A stretch of 39,037 nucleotides of DNA from CAYSBE01 sp046309355 (GCA_046309355.1 JBKCPL010000039.1:1-39037); one strand, 5' to 3'; numbered from the stretch's first letter, positions 22,695 to 32,329 are shown. Notes: generated by a model from the letters alone, not told the origin. Program-made: numbers and translations.

Positions 22695-24968
22695 TTACTC
22701 TACGATAAGTTTATGGCTGATACCTGTAGCACCATCGATGTCAAATTTAATGATATAAACACCGCGTGTGAGTGCCCATTCGTTTTTGTTTATCACAAGT
22801 TCTTGCTGACCTGCATGCTGAACGGCATTCACCAGATTGGCAACTTCGCGGCCCATGATGTCGGTCAACTTAACCTGAACACGTGCCGACTCAGGCAGTG
22901 TATAATTGATGGTTGTGTTATCAAAAAACGGATTAGGATAGGCACGAAACGCAAGGTCTGTTTTAGACAATTCATTCACACTGGTTTTAACACCCACACG
23001 AATGCGGTCGATGTAGAAATTGTTTCCTCCCTGATAGTTCACATTGATTTTAAATCGAATGTTGTTTTGTGCTGCAATATTGGTTGTGCCGTCTACGATA
23101 AATTGCCTCCACTGACCCATGCCTGACGGTACAAATATCACACTGTTTTGTACACCGGTTGAGTTGTTATTTGTTGGGTTTATTGGCAGTGTACTCATTG
23201 GATTAGCTACCGGTGGACTGGTGCTGTTAGGGTTTCCGCCCAAAAATTTACGCTGTACCCAGGTTCTTCCGCAATCTGTAGATACGAAAAGTGTTAATCC
23301 GTCTTGTGAATCACCGGTGGTTGTTCCTGTACCACTGCGTATGCTCGATAAATTGGGAGCAAAAGCATAGTAAAACTCAAAGTACGGTTTTACTGAACCG
23401 GCCAGGTTGTAGGATGGAGATATAATAGAGTAGTTGAAGGTTGAGCTAGCCTGACGGGAATTCAGGCGTATGCTGGCAATTTCATCATAGGTAGCATTTG
23501 TAACGCGTGACCATGGATTAACGGGGGCTTCATTTTCGAAATACCATCCGTTATCCAGAAAATTATTTTGGTAATCCCAGTCTGCTGATATCTCATGAGT
23601 TGGTCTGCCGTCTGCTGGTCCATCTACAGTCAGGTAGTCAGTACGTGTTAACGTATTCGCACCGTTAGGACCTGTAACTGTTAGTGTAATTGTTTTCTTT
23701 CCATTGGTTGAGTAGGTAACTGCCGGAGGTGCTTGTCCAACATGTGAAGCTGGGCTGGCTCCTTCACCAAAGTTCCATTCCCATTTGGTAATTTGGCCGT
23801 TGTATGAATTATCGCGGAAAAGTACCTGATTGCCTACACACACGCGTACAGCAGTGAGGTTATTGTTATTAATCATATCAAAGCTGGCAATCGGAGGAGT
23901 ATTATTAGGTCCGGTAATATCAGCCACACCAGTAAATTCCAGGTTTGACTGTGACCAAAGCTGTCGTCTGTAATTGTTTAAACAGAAATGCATGCGAGCT
24001 ACCTGCTGCAATGTAAACATGTTGTTTGAGCACGAACCTCCGAAGTAGTCCATGTAGTTTTCATACTGGTCGGGAAGATCGGGGTTATCGCTGTTGCAAG
24101 TGTTAGCATTGGGAGTTGAGCAAAAGTTAGGTGTTCCTGAAGTTTCAAAATTATAGTTTCGTGGGGGAGTGTCTGAGCAGCCGTCATTTTCCAGTTCACA
24201 GGTGTCGCCCTGAAATGGGTGATATAAACCAAGCCAGTGCCCTATTTCGTGAGTTACGGTGGTGTGGTACGGTGAGCCCGGAGGCACAATAGAACCTGTT
24301 TGGCCCATGTATTGGTAATTGATAATGATACCATCTGTAGCAGCAATACTGCCTGAACCCATGCCGAATGGAAACTGTGCATAACCTGCAATAATTCCAT
24401 TTTGAATTTGGCGGTTGATGCGCTGGCAAATCCAAATATTCAGGTATCGCTGCGAATCCCACACCGATTCTTTTTTCAGGTTATCATCTGCTTTGTTGGT
24501 AAGGGGTGTGTAGTGGTAAACTATTCCGTTGGTTGGATTACCGTTGGGGTCTTTCCTGGCCAGGCGAAATTCTATTCGGGCGTTGCCGGCTACGTCTGCA
24601 AAAATGGGGCGTGTATTTACCGTATCGGCATTCAGGCGCTTGTACGAAAGATTTAAAAAGTTGATTTCGCTCAGTATCTGAGCTTCGCTGATACGCTCGG
24701 CACCGTAATTGTGAAAAACGTGCACTACAACCGGAATAATATAAGCCGGTGCAGATGTTTTTCCGTAGCCACGTGCTGATTGCAAATCGTAAGATTTCAG
24801 GAATGATTTGAACTCCTGGTTGAATTGCATTTTTTCGGCAACGAGTTGCGGATTCGACATTTCCATATCACGCAAATGCTGATCGGTGTAACAAGACTGA
24901 GCATTTAAGCTGCCTGTTTGCAGAATGGCTGCTGCCGCTAATCCTAAAAGTGTAACTAGTTTATTCAT
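22695..24968 (-). CDS. Secreted M43 (pappalysin-type) metalloprotease with PKD and T9SS sorting domains
   Basis: 757 residues from the ATG at 24966-24968. A longer frame is open but lacks a signal peptide; from this ATG a signal peptide covers residues 1-24. The catalytic domain has HEIGHWLGLYH at 240-250 (zinc site, metzincin HExxHxxGxxH) and a Met-turn in YENYMDYFGG. A PKD domain lies near 375-455 (GNQVLFRDNS...WEWNFGEG). A jelly-roll region of about 200 residues follows. The last 80 residues form a type A type IX secretion sorting domain (AYPNPF, then the Gly-Val-Tyr-Ile-Ile-Lys strand). It is exported through the outer membrane by T9SS and then either anchored or released. Expected to cut extracellular proteins. 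Single-gene unit. Confidence 0.92.
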   Translation of the reverse strand: MNKLVTLLGLAAAAILQTGSLNAQSCYTDQHLRDMEMSNPQLVAEKMQFNQEFKSFLKSYDLQSARGYGKTSAPAYIIPVVVHVFHNYGAERISEAQILSEINFLNLSYKRLNADTVNTRPIFADVAGNARIEFRLARKDPNGNPTNGIVYHYTPLTNKADDNLKKESVWDSQRYLNIWICQRINRQIQNGIIAGYAQFPFGMGSGSIAATDGIIINYQYMGQTGSIVPPGSPYHTTVTHEIGHWLGLYHPFQGDTCELENDGCSDTPPRNYNFETSGTPNFCSTPNANTCNSDNPDLPDQYENYMDYFGGSCSNNMFTLQQVARMHFCLNNYRRQLWSQSNLEFTGVADITGPNNTPPIASFDMINNNNLTAVRVCVGNQVLFRDNSYNGQITKWEWNFGEGASPASHVGQAPPAVTYSTNGKKTITLTVTGPNGANTLTRTDYLTVDGPADGRPTHEISADWDYQNNFLDNGWYFENEAPVNPWSRVTNATYDEIASIRLNSRQASSTFNYSIISPSYNLAGSVKPYFEFYYAFAPNLSSIRSGTGTTTGDSQDGLTLFVSTDCGRTWVQRKFLGGNPNSTSPPVANPMSTLPINPTNNNSTGVQNSVIFVPSGMGQWRQFIVDGTTNIAAQNNIRFKINVNYQGGNNFYIDRIRVGVKTSVNELSKTDLAFRAYPNPFFDNTTINYTLPESARVQVKLTDIMGREVANLVNAVQHAGQQELVINKNEWALTRGVYIIKFDIDGATGISHKLIVE

Positions 24969-25143
24969 GTACGTACTGTGATTTAAAAATCGATAAATTA
25001 TCATGTGCAAAATAGTGTTTTCGTGCATTTCAAAAAAAATAATGTGCGAATTGTTTAAACACCTTCACATTTCTGTGTAGCATACGTACACATTTTTTTC
25101 ATACACGTACCTGTGAGACAATTCGAAATCGTAAAGGGTTGCA

Positions 25144-26199
25144 TCAAGCTTTTACACCATTGGATATCAGGCATAAGTTGCTTATTTTATATAACAACCG
25201 TGCGCCTACATTGGCGTCCCATTCGGTTTTTCCGGGGGCAACTTCATTGATGTCAAATGCAATAATTTTTTTACCCGATTCCACTACTTTTTCAATCAGG
25301 TAAACTACCTGCTCAAATTCAAGTCCACCCGGTACAGGTGTGCCTGTACTCGGGCAAAGTTTCGGGTCGAGTCCGTCAATGTCAATACTCAGGTAAATTT
25401 TTGACGGAAGCTTGTTGACGATGGCTTTGCACAGGTTTTTCCAGTTTTCACCTTCATACATAGCATGCTTCAGGTCTTTGTCAAAAAAGGTAGTTATGCG
25501 TTTCTCATTTTTGATGTAGCGCATTTCGTCTTCACAATAATCGCGTATGCCCACCTGCACCAGTTTTTTTACTTGCTTCAATTGCAGGGCATTGTGCATG
25601 ATAGAGGCGTGCGAATATTCAAATCCTTCATACGCAATCCGCAAGTCGGCATGAGCATCCAGTTGCAGAATTCCAAATTCGGGATGCACTTCGGCTACCG
25701 CCTGCATTAGGCCAAGAGGAGTGCTGTGGTCGCCACCCAGCAGAGCCACCGTTTTCTTTTGCTGCATCCATTTTAATGCCTGTTTTTTTATTTTAGCGTT
25801 CAGCAGCATACAGGCTTCATCTACCGTTATTTTAACGGTGCGCATAAATTTATTTCTATCGGCCGATTTTCCCTGTGCGTATAAGTCAATGTATTTTTCG
25901 GCTTGCTTACGAAGCTTATTGCTGGTACTCAATATTTTCTTATCGATGGGCAGCATGGCCAATCCCAGTTTCCATGCGTTCTTAACATACGGGTCGTATA
26001 AATCGACCTGAAAAGAGGCATCGTACACCGCTTCCGGGCCTTTGGCAGTACCCGCACTATACGATACGGTCACCTCCCACGGCACAGGTATAATCACCAG
26101 TTCGGCTTCTTCGGGTGTAAAAGGCAGACCAAAAAGTGTGTTTCCGGAATCTCCCGGTTCGTTGGGATTAAACTGTGCTGCTTTTTTTTCTTTACTCAT
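25144..26199 (-). CDS. Arginase/agmatinase family ureohydrolase
   Basis: 351 residues from the ATG at 26197-26199. The metal-binding signatures are complete: GGDHS, the DAHADLR strand and SIDIDGLDP. These bind two manganese ions. The family removes urea or ammonia-containing groups from guanidino compounds: arginine, agmatine, formimidoylglutamate. The sequence gives the family but not the substrate; agmatinase is my first guess from the overall length and the N-terminal extension. The third gene of a minus-strand group with gpx and bshB1, gaps 32 and 46 nt. Confidence 0.85.
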   Translation of the reverse strand: MSKEKKAAQFNPNEPGDSGNTLFGLPFTPEEAELVIIPVPWEVTVSYSAGTAKGPEAVYDASFQVDLYDPYVKNAWKLGLAMLPIDKKILSTSNKLRKQAEKYIDLYAQGKSADRNKFMRTVKITVDEACMLLNAKIKKQALKWMQQKKTVALLGGDHSTPLGLMQAVAEVHPEFGILQLDAHADLRIAYEGFEYSHASIMHNALQLKQVKKLVQVGIRDYCEDEMRYIKNEKRITTFFDKDLKHAMYEGENWKNLCKAIVNKLPSKIYLSIDIDGLDPKLCPSTGTPVPGGLEFEQVVYLIEKVVESGKKIIAFDINEVAPGKTEWDANVGARLLYKISNLCLISNGVKA

Positions 26200-26245
26200 G
26201 CAGCAAGTATACAACGGTAAGGCTAAAGCTCAAAAAAGTACGGGT

Positions 26246-26962
26246 TTATTTAAGCTGCATCAGGTTGGCAGTTCCGGGTGGGCGGTGCGTATTAAATCCT
26301 TCACCGTATGCCACTCCGATAAGGCGCCCATATTCCCGAGCGCGGGCTTCAATAAACTTCAGGAAGTCCTCGCCCGAAATAGGTGTCTGAGGTTCGTTGG
26401 AGTTAGGGTTAAAGAATTGTGACTGGTAGGCTCGTATACTTTTCATTTTAGTTTCAAAGTAAGGAGTAATATCTACAATGATATCGGGCTGGCTGTAGTA
26501 ATCTTGTATGTAGTGATAAACTGCTTTGGGCCGCCAAGCTTTTTGCGCTTCGCCATTGTAGCTTGTTTCAATTTTCGGTAAACCGGCTAAAAAACACGCA
26601 TCATCTACCAGCGATGCCGCTCTGCCATGATCAATATGCCTATCGCGTATGGCATTGCATAACAGAATTTCCGGTTGGTAATGCCTGATGGCAGTTATGA
26701 TAGACAGCTTATGCTGTTCGTCATTCACAAAAAAGCCATCACGCATGCCCAGGTTTTCGCGTACCTGTACGCCCAATATTTCGGTGGCAGCAGCCGACTC
26801 TTTTCTACGCAGCTGGGTATTTCCACGTGTGCCCAGTTCGCCACCGGTTAGGTCAATAATACCAACTGTGTAGCCTTGTGCCAGGTGAGCGGCAACAGTT
26901 CCGCTGGCAGCCAGCTCTACATCATCGGGGTGTGCGGCAAATGCCAGTATATCCAGTTTCAT
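26246..26962 (-). CDS. bshB1: Bacillithiol biosynthesis deacetylase BshB1
   Basis: 238 residues of the PIG-L/LmbE zinc deacetylase family. AHPDD at 10-14 is the metal and catalytic motif, TGGELGTRG near 39-47 and the RDRHIDHGRA segment supply further ligands. The pattern with FFNPNSNEP near the C-terminal third is that of BshB1. The enzyme deacetylates GlcNAc-malate to GlcN-malate, the second step of bacillithiol synthesis. This implies bacillithiol rather than glutathione as the main small thiol of the host. Follows gpx by 32 nt. Confidence 0.9.
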   Translation of the reverse strand: MKLDILAFAAHPDDVELAASGTVAAHLAQGYTVGIIDLTGGELGTRGNTQLRRKESAAATEILGVQVRENLGMRDGFFVNDEQHKLSIITAIRHYQPEILLCNAIRDRHIDHGRAASLVDDACFLAGLPKIETSYNGEAQKAWRPKAVYHYIQDYYSQPDIIVDITPYFETKMKSIRAYQSQFFNPNSNEPQTPISGEDFLKFIEARAREYGRLIGVAYGEGFNTHRPPGTANLMQLK

Positions 26963-26994
26963 ACTGCAAGTATAACCATTTGTATAACCCGTTG

Positions 26995-27498
26995 TTACAA
27001 GAGCTTTTCAATGGCTTTTACAACGGGTGCCGACATGGGTTTGGTGAGCGATAAAAAATAATCTACCACCCGGCCATTTCGATCTATCAGGTATTTGTGA
27101 AAATTCCATTTGGGCGACATGTTTACACGGCCATTTTCCTCCTTATGGCTTAAGTATGTATAAAGCGGATGGGCCATATCTCCTTTCACGCGAATTTTAT
27201 CGAAAACAGGGAAGGTAACTTGAAATTTAGATTGACATACGTGTAGAATGTTTTCTCCGCTGAGTGGTTCCTGCTTGCCAAAATCGTTTGATGGGAAAGC
27301 CAGAATTGTAAATCCCCTCTCTTTGTATAGTGCATACAGTTTTTGCAGTTCTCGCAACTGAGGTGCGAAGCCACATGCCGATGCGGTGTTGACGATTAGC
27401 AAAACCTGCCCTGCATAATCACTAAGCGATACTAGCGAACCGTCAGGTATAGCGGCTGTAAAATCATATACCGTCTTGTGTTTTTGAGCAATAGACAT
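26995..27498 (-). CDS. Glutathione peroxidase family thiol peroxidase
   Basis: 167 residues. The peroxidatic Cys42 sits in NTASACGF, with Gln76 in FPSNDFGKQEP and the Trp-Asn-Phe triad member in KWNFHKYL (about 133). It is the cysteine form, not selenocysteine, and lacks the tetramer loop. Bacterial members of this kind generally use thioredoxin as reductant despite the name, and here bacillithiol is another option as bshB1 is next in line. It reduces hydroperoxides, and probably lies in the cytoplasm because no signal is seen. First gene of the gpx-bshB1-ureohydrolase group. Confidence 0.9.
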   Translation of the reverse strand: MSIAQKHKTVYDFTAAIPDGSLVSLSDYAGQVLLIVNTASACGFAPQLRELQKLYALYKERGFTILAFPSNDFGKQEPLSGENILHVCQSKFQVTFPVFDKIRVKGDMAHPLYTYLSHKEENGRVNMSPKWNFHKYLIDRNGRVVDYFLSLTKPMSAPVVKAIEKLL

Positions 27499-27571
27499 AT
27501 ATACAATACACCCTTGCAGGTTTTTTGTTTTAATCAGGCAGATAAGCTAAGTTTGCTCTGCTTTCGTAGAA

Positions 27572-27802
27572 ATACTCATCATATATCCGGTTTTTATTGG
27601 TATTGCTCTGGCTACAGCGCAATTAGCCCATCACCGCGGGTATTCATCACGCTGGTGGTTTTTGTATGGATTAATACTCCCTATGCTGTCACTGCTTGTA
27701 CTGCTCATGATGAAAAAGCGTGAGAAGACCTATTCCAGGTTTCATGCACCGGTGAACCATGTGAGTGCCGATAAAGTACTTTACAAAAGGGAAAACGAAT
27801 AA
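27572..27802 (+). CDS. Small membrane protein frame lacking a usual start codon
   Basis: The frame open from 27551 to the TAA at 27800-27802 encodes a convincing small membrane protein: two hydrophobic helices with an Ala-His-His-Arg-Gly turn followed by Ser-Arg-Trp-Trp-Phe between them, then a Lys-rich tail of about 30 polar residues. No ATG, GTG or TTG lies before the first helix. The first ATG (27683) and TTG (27662) both fall within or before the second helix. I list it from the ATA codon at 27572, where the hydrophobic stretch begins. It may use a rare AUU/AUA start, carry a lost start, or be a decayed gene. The stop lies 1 nt from the fabI stop. Confidence 0.45.
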   Translation: MLIIYPVFIGIALATAQLAHHRGYSSRWWFLYGLILPMLSLLVLLMMKKREKTYSRFHAPVNHVSADKVLYKRENE

Positions 27803-27803
27803 A

Positions 27804-28631
27804 TCACTCTGCGGATTTCTTTTCCATCATTTTAAATACATCGTAACTAAAACCGGTAAAGCTGAAACCCCCATCGTGAAATAAATTCTGCATGGTCACT
27901 TTTCGGGTATAATCGCTGAATAAAGAAATGCAGTATTCTGCACAGTCATCTGCACTAGCATTTCCTAGCGGAGACAGTGCTTCGGCATAATCAAAGAAAT
28001 CACCAAAACCTTTCACACCGCTACCTGCAGTAGTCATGGTCGGACTTTGCGAAATCGTATTGACACGTACTTTTTTCTCTTTGCCGAAACGGTAACCGAA
28101 TCCACGGGCGTAGCTTTCAAGCAGCGATTTGGCATCGCCCATTTCGTGGTAATCGGGGAATACACGCTGGGCACCAATGTACGTAAGCGCAACAATAGAT
28201 CCCCACTCGTTCATGGCATCGTGTTTCCAAAGTGTTTGCATAAGCCTGTGAAAACTGATGGCCGATATGTCCAGGGTATCGTGCATGAATTTGTAATCCA
28301 CATCGGCATAATCTTTTCCTTTACGAATATTTAAACTCATCCCTACTGAGTGCAGCACGAAATCTATTTTTCCGCCAAGTGCTTCCATCGACTGGCTGAT
28401 CAGTGCATCCATGTCTTCGTTTTTGCTCACATCGCACGGAATTATTTTTGCATTGCCGCAGGCAGCAGCCAGGTTGTTTATTTCGCCCATGCGCATCGCA
28501 ATGGGTGCATTGGTTAATACAAATGTTGCTCCTTCAGCATGAGCCTTCAGCGCCACCTGCCAGGCTATTGATTTGTCGTTGAGTGCACCGAATATGATTC
28601 CTTTTTTGCCTTTTAATAATCCGTTTGCCAT
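27804..28631 (-). CDS. fabI: Enoyl-[acyl-carrier-protein] reductase FabI
   Basis: 275 residues of the short-chain dehydrogenase-like FabI type. The cofactor loop GALNDKSIAWQVA lies near 15-27, a conserved Asp in PCDVSK at 65-70, SVGMS near 95, and the catalytic Tyr161 with Lys168 (Tyr-x6-Lys) in DYHEMGDAK, preceded by Tyr151. It reduces the trans-2 double bond in the last step of each fatty acid elongation cycle. The normal target of triclosan-like inhibitors. Divergent from the M1 peptidase; single-gene unit. Confidence 0.95.
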   Translation of the reverse strand: MANGLLKGKKGIIFGALNDKSIAWQVALKAHAEGATFVLTNAPIAMRMGEINNLAAACGNAKIIPCDVSKNEDMDALISQSMEALGGKIDFVLHSVGMSLNIRKGKDYADVDYKFMHDTLDISAISFHRLMQTLWKHDAMNEWGSIVALTYIGAQRVFPDYHEMGDAKSLLESYARGFGYRFGKEKKVRVNTISQSPTMTTAGSGVKGFGDFFDYAEALSPLGNASADDCAEYCISLFSDYTRKVTMQNLFHDGGFSFTGFSYDVFKMMEKKSAE

Positions 28632-28691
28632 GATGTGTTGTAAAATTAAGTATTGGTTAAAGTAGATGGTGCAAGTTTATCATTTTCCGTT

Positions 28692-28699
28692 TAGTTTTG
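28692..28699 (+). promoter_or_regulatory. Possible -7 element of the M1 peptidase gene
   Basis: TAGTTTTG fits TAnnTTTG, 19 nt before the ATG at 28719. No TTG at the standard upstream spacing was found. Partial support only. Confidence 0.4.
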
Positions 28700-28718
28700 G
28701 CAAAACATTATTCAATTC

Positions 28719-30359
28719 ATGCGATTAAGCGCTATTGTCCTGCTGATTTGTACTTCGTTATCTCTTGCTGCACAACCGACAAAAGAATTTACCCGATACG
28801 ATTATTTGCATGGCAAACTTACTTCACTACGCACCTGCTATGATGTGAAACACTATGAGGTGCATGTAAAGGTTGAGCCTGACAAGCGCTATATATCGGG
28901 TTATAATCAAATCCTGTTTTTAGCAACGGCCGATTTTCAAAAGATGCAAATCGACCTGTTCAGCGAAATGCATATTGACAGTGTGTTTCTGGGAAATCTG
29001 AAGTTGGATTATTTACGCGACAGCAATACCGTTTTTATTAATACACGTGTGAAGGTTAGTAAAAACAGGCTCGGCAAGCTGCGCATTTATTTTTCAGGTA
29101 AGCCCCGTGAGGCAAAGCGTCCGCCCTGGGACGGTGGTTTTGTATGGCAGCAGGATACTGCAGGTTATGCATGGGTAGGCATGGCGTGCGAAGGCATTGG
29201 AGCAAGCATGTGGCTGCCCTGCAAAGACCATTGGAGCGATGAGCCCGATAGTGCTGATGTTTTTCTTACCGTACCTAAACCGCTCACAGGTGTTTCAAAC
29301 GGCAAACTGATAACCATGCAGGATGTTGACGAAAAGTTTCAACTTTTTCACTGGAGGGTTTCCAATCCCATCAATCTGTATGGCATTAGCATAAATGTAG
29401 GAAAATATGCACTTATAAAAGATGAGTTCACACCGCGTATACATGAAGCTTCAAAACCGTTATCTCTTAACTACTATGTGCTGGAATACAACGAAGAGCG
29501 TGCACGTAAACATTTTCAGCAGGTGCAGGTTATGCTGGGCTGCTTCGAGCGATATGTCGGATTGTATCCATTTTGGGATGACGGGTACAAGCTGGTAGAA
29601 ACTCCCTATTGGGGAATGGAGCATCAAAGCTGTGTAGCATACGGAAATAATTACCAGTTCAACCGCTACAATTTTGATTTTATACTTATTCATGAAAGCG
29701 CACACGAGTGGTTTGCCAATAGCCTGACCGCTGCCGATCCTGCAGAAATGTGGATACATGAAAGCTTTACCACCTATGCCGAAGCGTTGTATGTAGAATG
29801 CACACAAGGCAAAGAGGCCAGTCTGCATTACCTAAAAGATCAGAAAAGAAATATTGAAAATAATCAGGCCATGGTGGGAAAACCGGATGTGTTTTTTCAT
29901 GCATGGCAAGACAACGATATTTATTATAAAGGAACATGGATGCTGCATACATTACGAACGATGCTGGATAATGATACACTCTTTATACATACCCTGAATG
30001 ATTTCGTCAAAACGTTCGAGCACAAAATTATCACCACATCCGATGTCATTCGTTTTTGGAGCAAGCGTACCGGCCGAAACCTTAGGCCGTTTTTTGCCCA
30101 TTACTTATATCGTGCCGATTTGCCTGAGCTGGAATACCAGTTGAAGACGACTGGCGATGGCAATATCGTTGTTCGGTACCGGTGGACCAACACAGCGAAG
30201 AATTTTGATATGCCCATTCGTGTTACTATGACCAAAGATCGCTGGGATTGGGTAACACCACTGCGCAACTGGCAGGTTATTGATCTGAATTTTTTTAACC
30301 CCAGCGAATTTCAGGTCGATACGCAACATTTTTTAATCAAGCTGAAAGAAACAAAATGA
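28719..30359 (+). CDS. Secreted M1 family metallopeptidase
   Basis: 546 residues with a signal peptide (about 1-18, ending Leu-Ala-Ala-Gln), so it acts in the periplasm or outside. The M1 zinc site is complete: HESAH at 325-329 and the third ligand Glu348 18 residues later. The substrate motif GxMEN appears as WGMEHQS, with His in place of Asn; I recall this form from other Bacteroidota M1 proteins. N-terminal beta domain plus catalytic domain are present. The large alpha-helical C-terminal domain of PepN is missing, so this is a short M1 form. Probable aminopeptidase. It precedes pyrC by 51 nt. Confidence 0.88.
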   Translation: MRLSAIVLLICTSLSLAAQPTKEFTRYDYLHGKLTSLRTCYDVKHYEVHVKVEPDKRYISGYNQILFLATADFQKMQIDLFSEMHIDSVFLGNLKLDYLRDSNTVFINTRVKVSKNRLGKLRIYFSGKPREAKRPPWDGGFVWQQDTAGYAWVGMACEGIGASMWLPCKDHWSDEPDSADVFLTVPKPLTGVSNGKLITMQDVDEKFQLFHWRVSNPINLYGISINVGKYALIKDEFTPRIHEASKPLSLNYYVLEYNEERARKHFQQVQVMLGCFERYVGLYPFWDDGYKLVETPYWGMEHQSCVAYGNNYQFNRYNFDFILIHESAHEWFANSLTAADPAEMWIHESFTTYAEALYVECTQGKEASLHYLKDQKRNIENNQAMVGKPDVFFHAWQDNDIYYKGTWMLHTLRTMLDNDTLFIHTLNDFVKTFEHKIITTSDVIRFWSKRTGRNLRPFFAHYLYRADLPELEYQLKTTGDGNIVVRYRWTNTAKNFDMPIRVTMTKDRWDWVTPLRNWQVIDLNFFNPSEFQVDTQHFLIKLKETK

Positions 30360-30410
30360 ATCTGGTAAATAAGCCTTTCTTTTGTCGTACCATTTATTAA
30401 TACACACACC

Positions 30411-31748
30411 ATGGCAACACTTTTAATTCGAAACGCACAACTGGTAAATGAAGGCAAAATTTACTTTGCCGATGTATTTATTAAACATGGAATAATTGAG
30501 AAAATAGACACCAATGGTATACGCATGGATGCAGATACAGTAATAGATGCACACGGCTTACTGCTGATGCCGGGTGTTATTGATGATCAGGTGCATTTCA
30601 GGGAGCCCGGCTTAACGCATAAAGGCGATTTGTATACCGAATCGCGTGCAGCAGTTGCAGGTGGTGTAACCAGCTTTATGGAAATGCCCAATACAGTTCC
30701 CAGTGCAACAACTATTGAATTGCTGGAGCAGAAATACAGCCGTGCGGCTCAGGTCTCAGCGGCCAATTATTCATTTTACATGGGTACAACCAATCGCAAT
30801 TTGGATGAATTGCTTAAAGTGGATGCTCAACATGTGTGCGGTATTAAAATTTTCATGGGATCATCTACCGGTGATATGCTGGTAGATGACCCGAAAGCAC
30901 TGGAAGCTATTTTCAAACATGTCAAAACCATTATCACTACACACTGCGAAGATGACCCTTCAATTAAAGCCAATGCGGCACGCATTCGGGCTCAGTATGG
31001 AGATACAGCAGGCGCTGAGTTTCATCCTGTCATCCGTGACGCAGAAGCGTGTTATAAATCATCAGCCTACGCAGTTGAATTGGCAAAAAAGTATAACTCC
31101 CGGCTTCATATTTTACATATCAGTACAGCAAAAGAACTTGAACTGTTTCGCAACGATATTCCTCTGTCGCAAAAACGTATAACCGCAGAGGCGTGCATAC
31201 ATCACTTGTGGTTCAGTGATGAAGATTATGCAACAAAAGGAAATTTTATTAAGTGGAATCCGGCAGTAAAAAGCAAAACCGATAGGGAAGCCATATGGAA
31301 AGCCTTACTTGATGGACGAATAGATGTTATAGCTACCGATCATGCACCTCATACGTTAGAGGAGAAACAGCAACCTTATTTTAATGCACCGTCAGGCGGT
31401 CCGCTGATTCAGCACACGTTACTGGCCATGCTCGAGTTTTACAAGCAAGGTAAAATAAGCCTTGAAAATATCGTGCAAAAGATGTGTCATAATGTTGCCG
31501 AGTTATTTGAGATTGACCGAAGAGGATTTATACGTGAAGGGTATTATGCAGATTTGGTACTGGTAGATTTAAATAAAAATACAGAAGTAAATCAGGCTTC
31601 TTTGCTTTACAAATGCGGCTGGAGCCCTTTTGAAGGGTACGACTTTCAATCAGCTATTGACACAACCATTGTGAATGGCAATGTGGTGTACACAAAAGGA
31701 ATAATTAATGATAGCGAAAAAGGAAAGCGTTTGGTTTTTAACCGTTAA
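30411..31748 (+). CDS. pyrC: Dihydroorotase
   Basis: 445 residues, amidohydrolase fold, type I (pyrC of the multifunctional-enzyme kind). It makes dihydroorotate from carbamoyl aspartate in pyrimidine synthesis. Conserved parts: DDQVHFREPG near residue 59, GIKIFMGSSTG with the bridging Lys near 148, THCED, HILHIST, and the catalytic DHAPH near 308. The usual His-x-His at the first metal site is Gln-x-His here. This change is, as far as I recall, normal for the Bacteroidota sub-family and not a sign of decay. The C-terminal CGWSPFEG segment is typical. Confidence 0.92.
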   Translation: MATLLIRNAQLVNEGKIYFADVFIKHGIIEKIDTNGIRMDADTVIDAHGLLLMPGVIDDQVHFREPGLTHKGDLYTESRAAVAGGVTSFMEMPNTVPSATTIELLEQKYSRAAQVSAANYSFYMGTTNRNLDELLKVDAQHVCGIKIFMGSSTGDMLVDDPKALEAIFKHVKTIITTHCEDDPSIKANAARIRAQYGDTAGAEFHPVIRDAEACYKSSAYAVELAKKYNSRLHILHISTAKELELFRNDIPLSQKRITAEACIHHLWFSDEDYATKGNFIKWNPAVKSKTDREAIWKALLDGRIDVIATDHAPHTLEEKQQPYFNAPSGGPLIQHTLLAMLEFYKQGKISLENIVQKMCHNVAELFEIDRRGFIREGYYADLVLVDLNKNTEVNQASLLYKCGWSPFEGYDFQSAIDTTIVNGNVVYTKGIINDSEKGKRLVFNR

Positions 31749-32329
31749 GCCTAATCGTCAGTTAAAATATTTTCATTGCTTGATAATGCTATCGTAAATG
31801 GTGTTTGCTGAACGCCCAACTGTAAAACCGATAGATATACGATTGAATACGTAATTAGTGTATCAAACGACAAGATTATGAAGTTTCATGATATGTTGCT
31901 GACTGCAGCTGCAGAGTTTATGGAGAAGTATGCGCCCTTAGTGCACTAAGCATCTACTCGGCATTCGGTATTTCACAAGATTTAAGCGGATTATTTTCAA
32001 CAAAATTGTTTCAGCGTCATCTAGTCGGGCTTTTCGTAGCCTCAATCTTCTTTTCATAGCATTGTAGTATACCTCAGTTTTGTGTTCGGTTTTTTTTAAT
32101 TGGGCGTAGCACGTTTATATGCTACGCTTATTTTATTCTTTTGGATGGTTTCCTAAATCTTAATGTCTATAATCAAATTGTAAAAAAAATAGAGTACTAG
32201 TAAATTATAGATTTTTTTTATATTAAAATGCAACTGTGTTAATAATCCAAAAAATAAGACACAGGCAGAAAGCGAATTAATTAATGAACACTATCCATTA
32301 CACAAAATACCATTAATCTACACAACAAT
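31749..32329. other. 581-nt AT-rich intergenic region
   Basis: No gene is supported here. It contains a 23-codon frame starting at 31878, too short to credit, and the hairpin at 32104-32127. The last 170 nt before the giant gene are very AT-rich, with runs of A and T, and should contain its promoter and 5' leader. I found no clean TTG/TAnnTTTG pair. Confidence 0.6.
32104..32137 (+). terminator. Possible terminator hairpin between pyrC and the giant gene
   Basis: A perfect 8-bp stem GCGTAGCA/TGCTACGC (32104-32111, 32120-32127) with an 8-nt loop, followed by the T-rich TTATTTTATT. It lies 355 nt past the pyrC stop, so it would leave a long 3' untranslated end. Confidence 0.45.

Noticed and set aside
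30585..30615. Loss of a metal-binding His in pyrC as a sign of an inactive enzyme
   Set aside because: The Gln-x-His form is, as I recall, shared by other Bacteroidota dihydroorotases, and all other motifs are kept.
31878..31949. 23-codon frame in the long intergenic region
   Set aside because: Too short, no start signal and no neighbour spacing to support it.
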